DNA of 64,000 nucleotides from Ilyomonas sp965219515 (lineage in GTDB: Bacteria > Bacteroidota > Bacteroidia > Chitinophagales > Chitinophagaceae), in NCBI GenBank assembly GCA_965219515.1, contig OZ244776.1:2480001-2544000 (forward strand). The letters are read 5' to 3'. The notes below the pieces were generated by a model. That model did not search any database. It saw nothing but the letters and a program-made list of their open reading frames with translations, and was not told the origin of the DNA. Position numbers and translations under genes: made by a program. Of the stretch, positions 8,287 to 17,299 are shown piece after piece. Each line of letters begins with the position of its first letter. Positions within the stretch are counted from its first letter, which is position 1.

Positions 8287-9141
8287 TCAACCATGCCGCG
8301 TATATCGTTTCTTAAATTCGGAAGGGTTTTCCTTGTTCATCTTCTTAAATAATTTATTGAAGTAAGAAAGACTGTTGAAGCCCGTTTCGTAACAAACTTC
8401 CGACACCGTTTTATCCTGCAACAACATAGTTTTGGCTTGCGTAATGCGATACTGATTTACAAAATCGGTAAACGTCATGTTGGTTTGTCTTTTAAAGTAG
8501 CGACAGAAGGCGGCGGTGCTCAAATGCACGGCTGCAGCCACTTTTTTAACATCCGGCGTTTCGTTGTAATTCGCATGAATGTATTTATAAACAGAACCCA
8601 TTCTGATTTTATCATTTAAAAAAAGCTTGACGCTTGTATCCCGGTCATTCAGTTGCCTTACATCATCGGATATAGCCAGAAACTGAAATATTTCTAATAA
8701 ACAAAGCAACTGCTGAAATGGCGGCAAGCCTTTCATGCGTTTTAATTTATCTGCCACGGTTGCCTTTGTTTTACCGTCAAAAGAAAGCCCGAGATGTGCT
8801 TTGGCAAACAGCAACTGAATAACCGAAAATTCGGGCGCTTCTGCAAACGCACCGCCCATAAAATTTTCTTTCAACTGCACCACAATCTGTTTGTATTCGG
8901 TTTGCAATCCGTAATCGAAATTCAGGTGCGGAATATTTGGGCCGATTAACACCAGATCGCTGTTCATAAAGCTTGATATATGCCGGCCAACATGGCGTAT
9001 TCCGGTTGTGGCTTCTACATAAACCAATTCGTATTCGGGGTGATAATGCCAGTAAAACGAATGGCGCAAACTTGGCGTGAATAATCTGAACGATTGACCC
9101 GGATCGGGCAACACAATTTCTTTTTGAATCTTCACCGGCAA
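8287..9141 (-). CDS. AraC-family transcriptional regulator
   Basis: A 284-residue regulator with an N-terminal cupin-type sensing domain (LRHSFYWHYHPEYELVYVE and following strands, residues ~20-100) and a C-terminal double helix-turn-helix (about 185-280) ending in the family signature VCYETGFNSLSYFNKLFKKMNKENPSEFKKRY. It is divergent from the PhyH dioxygenase gene across ~240 bp, an arrangement common when such a regulator controls its neighbour. The effector is unknown; AraC regulators with this sensing domain usually respond to sugars or related small molecules. Confidence 0.9.
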   Translation of the reverse strand: MPVKIQKEIVLPDPGQSFRLFTPSLRHSFYWHYHPEYELVYVEATTGIRHVGRHISSFMNSDLVLIGPNIPHLNFDYGLQTEYKQIVVQLKENFMGGAFAEAPEFSVIQLLFAKAHLGLSFDGKTKATVADKLKRMKGLPPFQQLLCLLEIFQFLAISDDVRQLNDRDTSVKLFLNDKIRMGSVYKYIHANYNETPDVKKVAAAVHLSTAAFCRYFKRQTNMTFTDFVNQYRITQAKTMLLQDKTVSEVCYETGFNSLSYFNKLFKKMNKENPSEFKKRYTRHG

Positions 9142-9151
9142 ACGTTTTTTA

Positions 9152-9214
9152 TCCCGCAGATTGCGCTGATTTGCGCAGGGAATTTATTGGCGATGCTCTG
9201 CGCAATCTGCGGGA
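9152..9214. repeat. perfect 15-bp inverted repeat, TCCCGCAGATTGCGC
   Basis: TCCCGCAGATTGCGC (9152-9166) and GCGCAATCTGCGGGA (9200-9214) are perfect complements separated by 33 bp, itself containing a further TTGCGCAGGG word. It lies immediately upstream of the AraC gene and shares its arm sequence with the hairpin at 2545-2614. Confidence 0.65.
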
Positions 9215-9379
9215 CATTGTTCAAACAAAAACAATCATTATTTTCCTGTAAAACTATTTTATTTTTTAAAACAAGCTAAAAAATGTCAATACAGAGCAAA
9301 CATTGGTCATTGAAGCTCATATTGCCATCGTTCTGTTTATTGAATTTTGCTTTATTAAATCATCCGTAAAAATTGTTTC

Positions 9380-10345
9380 ATGGAAACACAATCAATAGCG
9401 CCCGCCATGACAAATGCTCATAAAGACATTCCCGGCAATCCGTCAACCGCCAAAAGCAGCAAAGTAAAACTGAACGACCGCAGCAATGGCAAACCTTTGC
9501 AGTTGTTATCGGAACCGGACTGGGCTTTCTGGATTGAAAACGGCTATATCGTTATTAAAAATGCAGTGCCGGAAGAACAGGTGAAACGTCTTGCCGATTT
9601 TCTCTGGGAGTTTGAAGAAAAAGACCCGAACAATCCTGAAACCTGGTATGCGCCGCCACGCGCAGAAATGAAAATGAAGGAACTTACCAATACCGGCATG
9701 GTGGAAGTTTACAATCATCAATATTTATGGGACAACAGACAGTATCCAAAGGTTCATCAGGCATTTTCTGATATCTGGGGAACGGAGAAATTATGGGTAA
9801 CGATAGACCGTGCAAATCTAAACCTGCCCATTCGTCCCGGTTATGAATACAAAGGATTTATTCATTGGGATTACGACCCGGAAACGAAGCCGCAAAACGT
9901 GCAGGGCGTATTGGCGCTTGCCGATCAGACAGATGAAAATATGGGCGGCTTTCAGTGCGTGCCGGAATTATACAGAACATACGATGCCTGGAAACTGGCA
10001 CAACCCGAAGACCGCAATCATTTTAAACCTGATGTAACCGGCTTTGCCATTGTAAAAGTACCGATGATGGCAGGCGATTTATTGATCTTTAACAGCCTGG
10101 AACCGCATGGCATCCGCCCGAATAACAGCGGCGATAAAGTGCGTCTGGCGCAGTATATTTCCATGATGCCCGCTGAAGAAGACAATGAAGAACTGCGCCG
10201 GTGGAGAATCAATTCATGGCAGGAAAGAAAAGCGCCGGAAGGCTATGCATTTCCCGGCGACCCGCGAAACTGGGAACAAACAAAATACGGAACGGCTGAA
10301 TTATCGCCATTAGGAAGGAAATTACTTGGCTTGGATAACTGGTAA
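9380..10345 (+). CDS. phytanoyl-CoA dioxygenase (PhyH) family protein
   Basis: A 321-residue member of the Fe(II)/2-oxoglutarate oxygenases. The facial triad is visible: H162 and D164 in GFIHWDYD, and the distal histidine H243 in SLEPHGIRPN, with R255 (DKVRLAQY) well placed to bind the 2-oxoglutarate carboxylate. The first ~40 residues are polar and probably disordered. The family hydroxylates diverse small molecules, so the substrate cannot be named. It stands divergent from the AraC regulator, which may control it. Confidence 0.85.
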   Translation: METQSIAPAMTNAHKDIPGNPSTAKSSKVKLNDRSNGKPLQLLSEPDWAFWIENGYIVIKNAVPEEQVKRLADFLWEFEEKDPNNPETWYAPPRAEMKMKELTNTGMVEVYNHQYLWDNRQYPKVHQAFSDIWGTEKLWVTIDRANLNLPIRPGYEYKGFIHWDYDPETKPQNVQGVLALADQTDENMGGFQCVPELYRTYDAWKLAQPEDRNHFKPDVTGFAIVKVPMMAGDLLIFNSLEPHGIRPNNSGDKVRLAQYISMMPAEEDNEELRRWRINSWQERKAPEGYAFPGDPRNWEQTKYGTAELSPLGRKLLGLDNW

Positions 10346-10694
10346 ATATGACAGATAGCGAAAGCTGATAAAGTATAATTCTACTTTTTAGATCGTGTAT
10401 CACTTTGCATATTGCCTTACAGATTTTGCAGATCCGGGTAGAGACGATATATTATATCTGCGATTATATACTCCATCTGTGAATGCCGTTTTTTAAAACT
10501 GAGACAATTCTTCTTTTTCTATTTTTACTTCATATCAATGAACAACAAAATATAATCTTGTTGTTCATTGGTTTGTTTTTGTAAGACACATTTCTATGTT
10601 TGTGTATTTTGCATCTGTAATCATACCAATCTCCGGAATAGAAAACAGTGAGATAAAATAATTGAGTAAGAAACGCAAAAACTAAGTTTGCCTT
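10346..10694. other. spacer between PhyH and TolB-like genes
   Basis: 349 bp without a gene. It contains a long perfect hairpin (10536-10570, listed separately). TAAGTTTG at 10683-10690 matches the TAnnTTTG promoter box, but it ends only 4 bp before the next ATG, so a transcript from it would be leaderless or use a later start. Otherwise nothing was recognised. Confidence 0.4.
10536..10570. repeat. perfect 13-bp stem hairpin
   Basis: CAATGAACAACAA (10536-10548) and TTGTTGTTCATTG (10558-10570) are exact complements around a 9-base A/T loop, followed by GTTTGTTTTTG on the plus strand. It could terminate the PhyH transcript although the tail is not a pure T run, or serve as a large operator. 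Confidence 0.55.
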
Positions 10695-12209
10695 ATGAAA
10701 AAAAAATTGATTTCAACTTTTTGGGTCATTATTTTGGTGTTACCCTGTTTATGTTCCTATTCACAAAAAGAGTCAACCGGCATTTTTGATGGTCATGGCG
10801 ATGTTGGAACCAATGTAAAGCCCGGCTCTGCCACCTACATTCCGCAAACCAATCAATACGTTATTTCCGGTGCAGGCTATAATGTATGGGGCGACCACGA
10901 TGAATTTCAATACGTATGGAAAAAAATGAGCGGCGATTTTATTCTTTATGCGCAGGCTGAGTTTCCAGGCAGTTGGGTTGATTATCATCGAAAAATCGGC
11001 TGGATGGTGCGCACTTCGTTAGACAGCAATTCGCCGCACGTAAACGCGGTGGTTCATGGCGATGGATTGACATCATTGCAATATCGCAAAACCGCTGGCG
11101 CACAAACAGAAGAGCAAAAATTAAAGATAACAAAAGCCAATGTTTTACAGCTTGAAAAAAAGGGTAACACTTTTACCATCCGGGCAGCCGTTTACGGACA
11201 GCCCTTCACCATTGATTCGATCACCGGTCTGCAACTTGGCAACGATGTTTATGTAGGATTGTTTGTCGGTTCTCACAATGCAGATGTGCTGGAAACCGGC
11301 GTTTTCAGCAATGTAAAAATCACCATTCCCTATCACGGCGTTTCAGATAATTCAACACAAATGAAACTGGGTAGCAATCTTGAAATTTTAGAAGTAGCTT
11401 CGGGCCGGCGTGAAGTCATTTACACCGTACCTTATTCCATTCAGGCGCCCAACTGGACAACCGATGGAAAAAGCCTGATTTATAATGATTACAAAGGCAT
11501 CATGTACAATTACAATTTAGCCACCAACAAACCAACACCCATCAATACCGCAACCATTACGAATAATAACAACGATCATGTACTTTCATTTAATGGCAGC
11601 AGGCTGGCGCTAAGCAGCAATGTGCAGCAGTTGGGCGGCTCCATTATTTATACCATGCCGGTTACGGGCGGTGTACCAAAACAGGTTACGCCAAAAGGTC
11701 CGTCTTATATGCACGGCTGGTCGCCCGATGGCAAATCGTTGGTGTTTTGCGGTGAGCGAAACGGCGAATACGATGTTTATAAAGTGCCTGCCGATGGTGG
11801 TACAGAAGTGAAGCTAACCGACAGCAAAGGTTTGGATGACGGACCGGAATATACGCCCGATGGCAGGTATATTTATTTTAATTCGGTACGTTCCGGCACC
11901 ATGCAAATCTGGCGCATGAAGCCCGATGGCAGCAATCCTGAACAGGTTACAAACGATGAGTTTAATAATTGGTTTGCGCACATTTCGCCCGATGGAAAAC
12001 AGATCGCTTTTATTTCTTTTTTACAGAACGAAGTGCCGCCGGGAAGCCATCCCCCGTATAAACATATTTACATCCGGCTGATGCCAACTGAAGGCGGACC
12101 TGTAAAAACGCTGGCTTATGTATATGGCGGACAAGGCAGCATGAACACGCCATCGTGGTCGCCGGACAGTAAGAAGCTGGCATTTATCAGCAACACCGAC
12201 ATGAAATGA
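10695..12209 (+). CDS. exported TolB-like beta-propeller protein
   Basis: A 504-residue protein with an N-terminal signal peptide (hydrophobic MKKKLISTFWVIILVLPCLC). Residues ~30-200 resemble the DUF1349/concanavalin-like domain (FILYAQAEFPGSWVDYHRKIGWMVR), and from ~225 on there are five or more PD40/WD40-like repeats such as WSPDGKSLVFCG, YTPDGRYIYFNS, ISPDGKQIAFIS and WSPDSKKLAFIS. These build a TolB-like propeller in the periplasm or at the cell surface. No catalytic motif was seen. It probably binds a ligand or a partner protein; a link with the upstream PhyH oxygenase is only positional. Confidence 0.8.
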   Translation: MKKKLISTFWVIILVLPCLCSYSQKESTGIFDGHGDVGTNVKPGSATYIPQTNQYVISGAGYNVWGDHDEFQYVWKKMSGDFILYAQAEFPGSWVDYHRKIGWMVRTSLDSNSPHVNAVVHGDGLTSLQYRKTAGAQTEEQKLKITKANVLQLEKKGNTFTIRAAVYGQPFTIDSITGLQLGNDVYVGLFVGSHNADVLETGVFSNVKITIPYHGVSDNSTQMKLGSNLEILEVASGRREVIYTVPYSIQAPNWTTDGKSLIYNDYKGIMYNYNLATNKPTPINTATITNNNNDHVLSFNGSRLALSSNVQQLGGSIIYTMPVTGGVPKQVTPKGPSYMHGWSPDGKSLVFCGERNGEYDVYKVPADGGTEVKLTDSKGLDDGPEYTPDGRYIYFNSVRSGTMQIWRMKPDGSNPEQVTNDEFNNWFAHISPDGKQIAFISFLQNEVPPGSHPPYKHIYIRLMPTEGGPVKTLAYVYGGQGSMNTPSWSPDSKKLAFISNTDMK

Positions 12210-12568
12210 TAAGCTGCATTGCAAAGCGTTATTTATAAATGTATAATAAAACTGATCATTCATTCAACAGTTGTATTTATTGCATTTGTGCTTACCATAA
12301 ACGATTTGTTTGCCCGAACACGAAAATATTTTTGCAAAAAAAACAGGATTGTTTTTATAAAAAAAGCACGGAGTTGATAAATGAATATTTCATTTTCTCC
12401 GTGCTTTACTTTTATGTAACGCCAAACTTTATACCATTCGGATAATGAAAACGGTTTGACTCATGTTATCAAAACGCAATGTCAGTTTAGCTTTCGATAT
12501 AACCATATCAAATATCTCCGATATCCAACTGGTATTACATATCAATCTTCCTGAAAAAAAGGAAATTA
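12210..12568. other. spacer with terminator between convergent genes
   Basis: 359 bp between the TolB-like gene and the DUF937-like gene on the other strand. Apart from the strong hairpin at 12363-12407 it contains only A/T-rich sequence with short unsupported reading frames. Confidence 0.5.
12363..12407 (+). terminator. rho-independent terminator with nested stem
   Basis: Outer stem AAAGCACGGAG (12363-12373) / CTCCGTGCTTT (12397-12407), with an inner stem AAATGA / TCATTT in the loop, preceded by an A run and followed by ACTTTTATG. It may work in both directions between two convergent genes. Confidence 0.75.
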
Positions 12569-13003
12569 TTATTTTCCCATTCCGAATATACTGCCCAAAC
12601 CGCCTGCATTGCCGCCTGAAAAAGATTTTGTCAGACTGTCCATGGTAATGCTGTTATCGTTAGGGTCGCTTGCTTTATTGGCAAACTTTTTTAAGATACC
12701 CGGCAAGGCAGCCGCAATAGCGCCGGTAGCGGCTGCAGGCAAGCCTAATTTGCTTCCCAAAGTACCAACTAAGCCGCCTTCAATGGCACCCGTTACGGGA
12801 TTTCCCGATGCAAGGCTTCCCGTTAACTGTGAAAGTAAACCACCAATGCCGCCTTGCGCAGGAGCGGCTTGTTTTAAACCTTCATTTATGTGTGTGGCAA
12901 CTTCTCTGTGAACTTCATCCTGCCTGTCGGCAGAAATGGTATTGGCAACCTGCGGATTGTTTCCGAGATGCTCTTTTACAAGATCTAAAATCTGATCGAA
13001 CAT
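12569..13003 (-). CDS. DUF937-like small protein
   Basis: A 144-residue protein starting MFDQILDLVKEHLGNNPQVA; a longer frame adds 28 residues of unlikely leader. The first ~70 residues are helical and typical of DUF937/YidB-type proteins, including the HREVATHINEGLKQA segment. The rest is Gly/Ala-rich with several short hydrophobic helices (GGIGGLLSQLTG, AIEGGLVGTLGSKLGLP, ATGAIAAALPGILKKFA). No catalytic motif was seen. It is a single gene divergent from pta. Function is unknown; the abundance of glycine-hinged helices suggests a self-associating or membrane-peripheral protein. Confidence 0.75.
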   Translation of the reverse strand: MFDQILDLVKEHLGNNPQVANTISADRQDEVHREVATHINEGLKQAAPAQGGIGGLLSQLTGSLASGNPVTGAIEGGLVGTLGSKLGLPAAATGAIAAALPGILKKFANKASDPNDNSITMDSLTKSFSGGNAGGLGSIFGMGK

Positions 13004-13222
13004 GATAATATTATTTAAGTAAAAAAAAACAACATCTGCATAAAGCACACCAAAGATGAAAATGGATGGTAATAATTTCAATGTCAATTCATTAAAAATA
13101 TCATTTTATTTATTTTCCATTACAATAAGCAGACAAAAAAAACCATACCGGTGAGCTTTTGATTTTTGCATGGCAGGTTGCCGCTTGTAGCTTCTGATTT
13201 ACTTTCGCTACAAATTAATGGA

Positions 13223-15316
13223 ATGACTAAAGCTGTTTTTATTGCATCGGCAGAACCATATAGTGGCAAATCGGTTATTACCATTGGCTTAATTAATATG
13301 CTTCTTGGCAAAGCGAAAAAGATCGGGTATTTTAAACCAATTATCAACCGCGATTCCGGCGACAAACAGGATGTGCATATTGAAACGGTGCTAAACCATT
13401 TCTCGTTGCCTGTGGGTTACGAAGATGCGTTTGCTTTTACCAGACAGGAAATACTTCATCGCATTGAAAACGATAGTCAGGCAGAAATTATAAATACCAT
13501 TATCACCAAATACAAAAACTTAGAAGAAAATTATGATTTTACCGTACTGGAAGGAAGCGATTTTTTGGGTGAAGGAACCGCTTTTGAATTTGAATACAAC
13601 ATACTGATTGCAAAAAACCTGAATGCGCCCGCCATTATTGTAGTATCGGGCGAAAATAAAAGCACCGCCCAGGTGATAAATTTTGCATTGAATGTATGGC
13701 GCAATTTTGAAGACAGAGAAGTGCAGGTATTTGGCATTATGGTAAACAAAGTTGCCGCCGGTCAGGAAAAAGATATAAAAGAACTGTTGCAAATGCAATT
13801 GCCCGGCAGAGTTATTTTATCTGTTATTCCGCAAGTCAAAAGTTTGCTGAGCCCTACTTTAAAAGAGATTCACGAACACCTGAACGGCAAGCTGCTGTTT
13901 GGCGGACAATTGCTGTCTAATCAGGCTGATCATTTTATTACCGGCGCCATGCACCTCCCGCATTTTCTGAATTTCATAAAAGAAAATGTGCTCATCATTA
14001 CACCCGGCGACAGGGGAGATATTATAGTAGGCGCCCTGCAGGCAAATTTATCTGCTTCCTATCCTAAAATTGCCGGGCTTGTGCTTACCGGCGGCATAGA
14101 ACCCGAAGAGCCGATTATCAGGCTGATTGAAGGTTTGCAAACCGTAGTGCCGGTAATTGCGGTGCAAACCGGCACGTTTGAAACATCTAAAATTGTGGGT
14201 TCAATTTCCTCAAGAATTACATCCGACAATACAAAAAAAATTGAGCTTGCCATCAACCTCTTTAATAAATATGTAGATACGGATGCGCTGGACGAAAAGA
14301 TGATAACTTTTACATCGGACAGCATTACGCCGCAGATGTTTCAGTACCAGCTTACCAACCGCGCCAGGCGTCAGAAAAAACACATCGTGCTGCCCGAAGG
14401 CAATGACGATAGAATTTTGAAAGCTGCCGCCAGATTAATCAATCAGGATATTGTGGAACTAACTATTTTGGGTGATACAGGCGAAATAGCCGCTGCCGTA
14501 AAGCGGCTTGGCATTGATATGAACTTATCGCGTGTAACCATTTTAAATCCTGCCTATGACGCCCGTTATGATGAGTATGTGCAAACTTTATTTGAATTGC
14601 GTAAATCTAAAAACGTAACGCCCGAAATGGCGAAAGATTTAATGACTGATGTTTCTTATTTCGGAACGATGATGGTATATAAAGGTCATGCAGACGGCAT
14701 GGTTTCGGGCGCCGTACACACCACGCAGCATACCATAAGACCTGCCTTACAATTTATCAAAACAAAGCCTGGTTTTTCTGTTGTGTCTTCCGTGTTTTTT
14801 ATGTGCCTGCCGGATCGCGTATCGGTGTTTGGGGATTGCGCAGTAAATCCAAACCCGACGGCAGAGCAACTCGCCGAAATAGCCATCGCCTCGGCTGATA
14901 GCAGTCAGCGTTTTGGCATCGAACCCAGAGTAGCCATGCTATCCTATTCATCCGGCACGTCGGGCGTGGGCGAAGATGTTGAAAAAGTAAGAAGAGCAAC
15001 CGAAATGGTAAAAGAAAAACGACCTGATTTGAAGATAGAAGGTCCTATTCAGTACGACGCAGCGGTTGATGCTGTGGTAGGCAATCAAAAGCTGCCGGAT
15101 TCTGAGGTAGCCGGCAAGGCAAGTGTTTTAATTTTTCCCGATTTGAATACGGGCAACAATACCTACAAAGCCGTGCAGCGCGAAACCGGCGCACTTGCCA
15201 TTGGCCCGATGTTGCAGGGACTAAACAAACCGATTAACGATTTAAGCCGCGGCTGCACGGTAGATGATATTTTTAATACCGTTATCATTACCGCCATTCA
15301 ATGCCAGGACGATTGA
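13223..15316 (+). CDS. pta: phosphate acetyltransferase, long form
   Basis: A 697-residue enzyme that interconverts acetyl-CoA and acetyl phosphate. I use the ATG giving MTKAVFIASAEPYSGKS; an earlier in-frame ATG adds 19 unlikely residues. Three regions are seen: an N-terminal P-loop domain (AEPYSGKS), a central DRTGG-type domain (GDRGDIIVGALQAN, LVLTGGIEPEE), and the C-terminal catalytic PTA domain from about residue 370 with SYSSGTSGVGEDVEKVRRA. This is the long, regulated form as in enterobacteria. It is followed by ackA, with which it forms the acetate overflow/ATP-generating pathway. Confidence 0.95.
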   Translation: MTKAVFIASAEPYSGKSVITIGLINMLLGKAKKIGYFKPIINRDSGDKQDVHIETVLNHFSLPVGYEDAFAFTRQEILHRIENDSQAEIINTIITKYKNLEENYDFTVLEGSDFLGEGTAFEFEYNILIAKNLNAPAIIVVSGENKSTAQVINFALNVWRNFEDREVQVFGIMVNKVAAGQEKDIKELLQMQLPGRVILSVIPQVKSLLSPTLKEIHEHLNGKLLFGGQLLSNQADHFITGAMHLPHFLNFIKENVLIITPGDRGDIIVGALQANLSASYPKIAGLVLTGGIEPEEPIIRLIEGLQTVVPVIAVQTGTFETSKIVGSISSRITSDNTKKIELAINLFNKYVDTDALDEKMITFTSDSITPQMFQYQLTNRARRQKKHIVLPEGNDDRILKAAARLINQDIVELTILGDTGEIAAAVKRLGIDMNLSRVTILNPAYDARYDEYVQTLFELRKSKNVTPEMAKDLMTDVSYFGTMMVYKGHADGMVSGAVHTTQHTIRPALQFIKTKPGFSVVSSVFFMCLPDRVSVFGDCAVNPNPTAEQLAEIAIASADSSQRFGIEPRVAMLSYSSGTSGVGEDVEKVRRATEMVKEKRPDLKIEGPIQYDAAVDAVVGNQKLPDSEVAGKASVLIFPDLNTGNNTYKAVQRETGALAIGPMLQGLNKPINDLSRGCTVDDIFNTVIITAIQCQDD

Positions 15317-15364
15317 TTGTTGAAGCATTGAAAATCATATATAAAGTTGTGTAAAAAACATTTG

Positions 15365-15391
15365 AGACAAGCCTTGCTTAACTTCTTGTCT
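15365..15391 (+). terminator. possible weak terminator between pta and ackA
   Basis: AGACAAG (15365-15371) / CTTGTCT (15385-15391) with a 13-base loop, followed by TTTCTTC. It may reduce read-through from pta into ackA. Confidence 0.4.
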
Positions 15392-15432
15392 TTTCTTCAT
15401 TATGTTTTATACGCATCACAAACAAATTAGAA

Positions 15433-16635
15433 ATGAATACACTTGTCATAAATTCGGGTAGCAGTTCCATTAAATATCAATTGTTTCAAATGCCTTCTGT
15501 AAAGCCGGTTTGCGCTGGTTTGGCAGAACGGATCGGGCAGCAGAATGCGGTTATCAGACATACGGTTTTTATCAATAACAAAGAAAAAGTTTCTGAAAAA
15601 ACAACGCCTGTAAAAAATCACGAAGAAGGTCTGCATGAGATTGTAGCTTTGCTTACGAATGAACAATCTGGCGTTATTAAAAATACAGATGACATTGCCG
15701 TTGTGGGGCATCGTGTGGTGCATGGCGGCGAGCACTACTCATCAGCCGCATTCATTACCCAAAAAGTAAAAGAAGATATACAAAGCCTGTATCAGTTGGC
15801 GCCGCTGCACAACCCGCCCAATTATACCGGTATTGAAGTAGCCGGAAAAATATTTGCCAAAGCAAAGCAGATTGCCGTTTTCGATACTGCTTTTCATCAC
15901 ACCATTCCGGAATACGCTTTTCGTTATGCCATACCAAAATCTTTTTATACAGAAGATGATGTAAGAGTATATGGCTTTCATGGAACCAGCCACAAATATG
16001 TAACGCAGCAGGCAATGCAATTTCTGAATAACAGGCAGGCGAAATTAATCAGCATTCACCTTGGCAACGGTTGCAGCATGGCGGCGGTGAAAGAAGGCAA
16101 ATGTTTAGATACCAGTATGGGTTTCAGCCCGCTAAGCGGTTTGATTATGGGCACACGCAGCGGCGATATTGATCCTTCGGTTGTGTTTTATTTATCAGAA
16201 AAAAAATACTCATCCGAAGACATAAACAACTTGCTGAACAAACAAAGCGGCATGTATGGACTTACGGGTTTCAGCGATATGCGCGATGTGAACAAAGCAA
16301 TGCAGGCCGGCAATAAAGATGCAAATCTTGCGCTTGATATGTATGCCTATCGCATCAAAAAATACATTGGTGCTTACGCCGCTGCCATGAACGGTTTAGA
16401 TGCCATTATTTTTACAGCAGGCGTTGGCGAAAATGATAGCAACATCAGGAAGCGCGTTTGCAGCGATCTTGATTTTTTACGCATTGTTTTGGATGATAAA
16501 AAAAACAGAGAACAATCCGGTGAAACACGCGAAATAAATAAAGAAAATACAGGCATAAAAATATTGGTTGTGCCAACCAATGAAGAACTGGAAATTGCGC
16601 AGCAATGTTTTGAATTAATGAACGAACAAACATAA
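15433..16635 (+). CDS. ackA: acetate kinase
   Basis: A 400-residue kinase that makes ATP and acetate from acetyl phosphate. Signatures are present: NSGSSSIKYQLF at the N-terminus, VAVVGHRVVHGGEHY, FDTAFHHTIPE, YGFHGTSHKYV, HLGNGCSMAAVK, MGTRSGDIDPS and the C-terminal AGVGENDSNIRKR. Length and order are normal. It lies 116 bp after pta on the same strand. Confidence 0.97.
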   Translation: MNTLVINSGSSSIKYQLFQMPSVKPVCAGLAERIGQQNAVIRHTVFINNKEKVSEKTTPVKNHEEGLHEIVALLTNEQSGVIKNTDDIAVVGHRVVHGGEHYSSAAFITQKVKEDIQSLYQLAPLHNPPNYTGIEVAGKIFAKAKQIAVFDTAFHHTIPEYAFRYAIPKSFYTEDDVRVYGFHGTSHKYVTQQAMQFLNNRQAKLISIHLGNGCSMAAVKEGKCLDTSMGFSPLSGLIMGTRSGDIDPSVVFYLSEKKYSSEDINNLLNKQSGMYGLTGFSDMRDVNKAMQAGNKDANLALDMYAYRIKKYIGAYAAAMNGLDAIIFTAGVGENDSNIRKRVCSDLDFLRIVLDDKKNREQSGETREINKENTGIKILVVPTNEELEIAQQCFELMNEQT

Positions 16636-16660
16636 AAAGCTGCCCTTTTGAGACAGCTTT
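16636..16660 (+). terminator. terminator-like hairpin after ackA
   Basis: AAAGCTG (16636-16642) / CAGCTTT (16654-16660) begins directly after the ackA stop codon. The downstream tail CCGATATA is not T-rich, so termination efficiency is uncertain. Confidence 0.45.
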
Positions 16661-16804
16661 CCGATATATGCAGAGTAAGAACAATTAATTTATTAAGCCA
16701 TTGTTTTGATTGACATCGGTTCGTTTTTTATCAACCGGCGTTATCTTAGAAATGGCATCGCCGGGTTATCGTTTGGCGGCAACATGAAACCCGAAACCGG
16801 CATG

Positions 16805-17110
16805 TCATCCGATTCGCGGAGCTTCGTTTTCCTGACCAACATCAAAATTGGTTGACCGGTCGCCATTGTTTTCATCATAAATTCCGGCATGTGTTTGTGT
16901 ATTTACCGCCGATGACTTATTAGAAAGTACGCCCGTCATTCTGATAACGGTTGCATCGGATAAATTTGTGATCGCTTCATTGCTGTTTCCGGAGTGTAGC
17001 GCGGGTAAAGGCACATCTTCGTCATGCACAAAAAATACGAGCGTATCTTCTGCTGCGTTGCCAAAATAATCATACCCGTTATGGCTGAGATAATTGTCAA
17101 CTAAATTCAT
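16805..17110 (-). CDS. hypothetical acidic protein
   Basis: A 101-residue frame starting MNLVDNYLSHNGYDYFGNAAED with no signal peptide, membrane segment or recognisable motif. It is acidic and rich in Asn, Asp and Ser, with a short beta-prone stretch TLVFFVHDEDVPLP. The start is preceded on its strand by TAAAAAAGAGAGCACC, an acceptable purine-rich leader. It stands alone between ackA and tamL. I do not recognise a family and it could be lineage-specific. Confidence 0.5.
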   Translation of the reverse strand: MNLVDNYLSHNGYDYFGNAAEDTLVFFVHDEDVPLPALHSGNSNEAITNLSDATVIRMTGVLSNKSSAVNTQTHAGIYDENNGDRSTNFDVGQENEAPRIG

Positions 17111-17299
17111 GGTGCTCTCTTTTTTAAAGGCATTTCAGCCTTAGGTTAACGAATGCAGATTCTTATGAACCCATGATAAAATTATGCCAGCAAATCAGTA
17201 ACGATTCTTAAAACAGAAGAATTTTCAATTAATTTTTTTATCTGGCAAATAATTGTTGATGTTGATAAAACATGACAAAGAAATGAGAACTTTTTTCAA

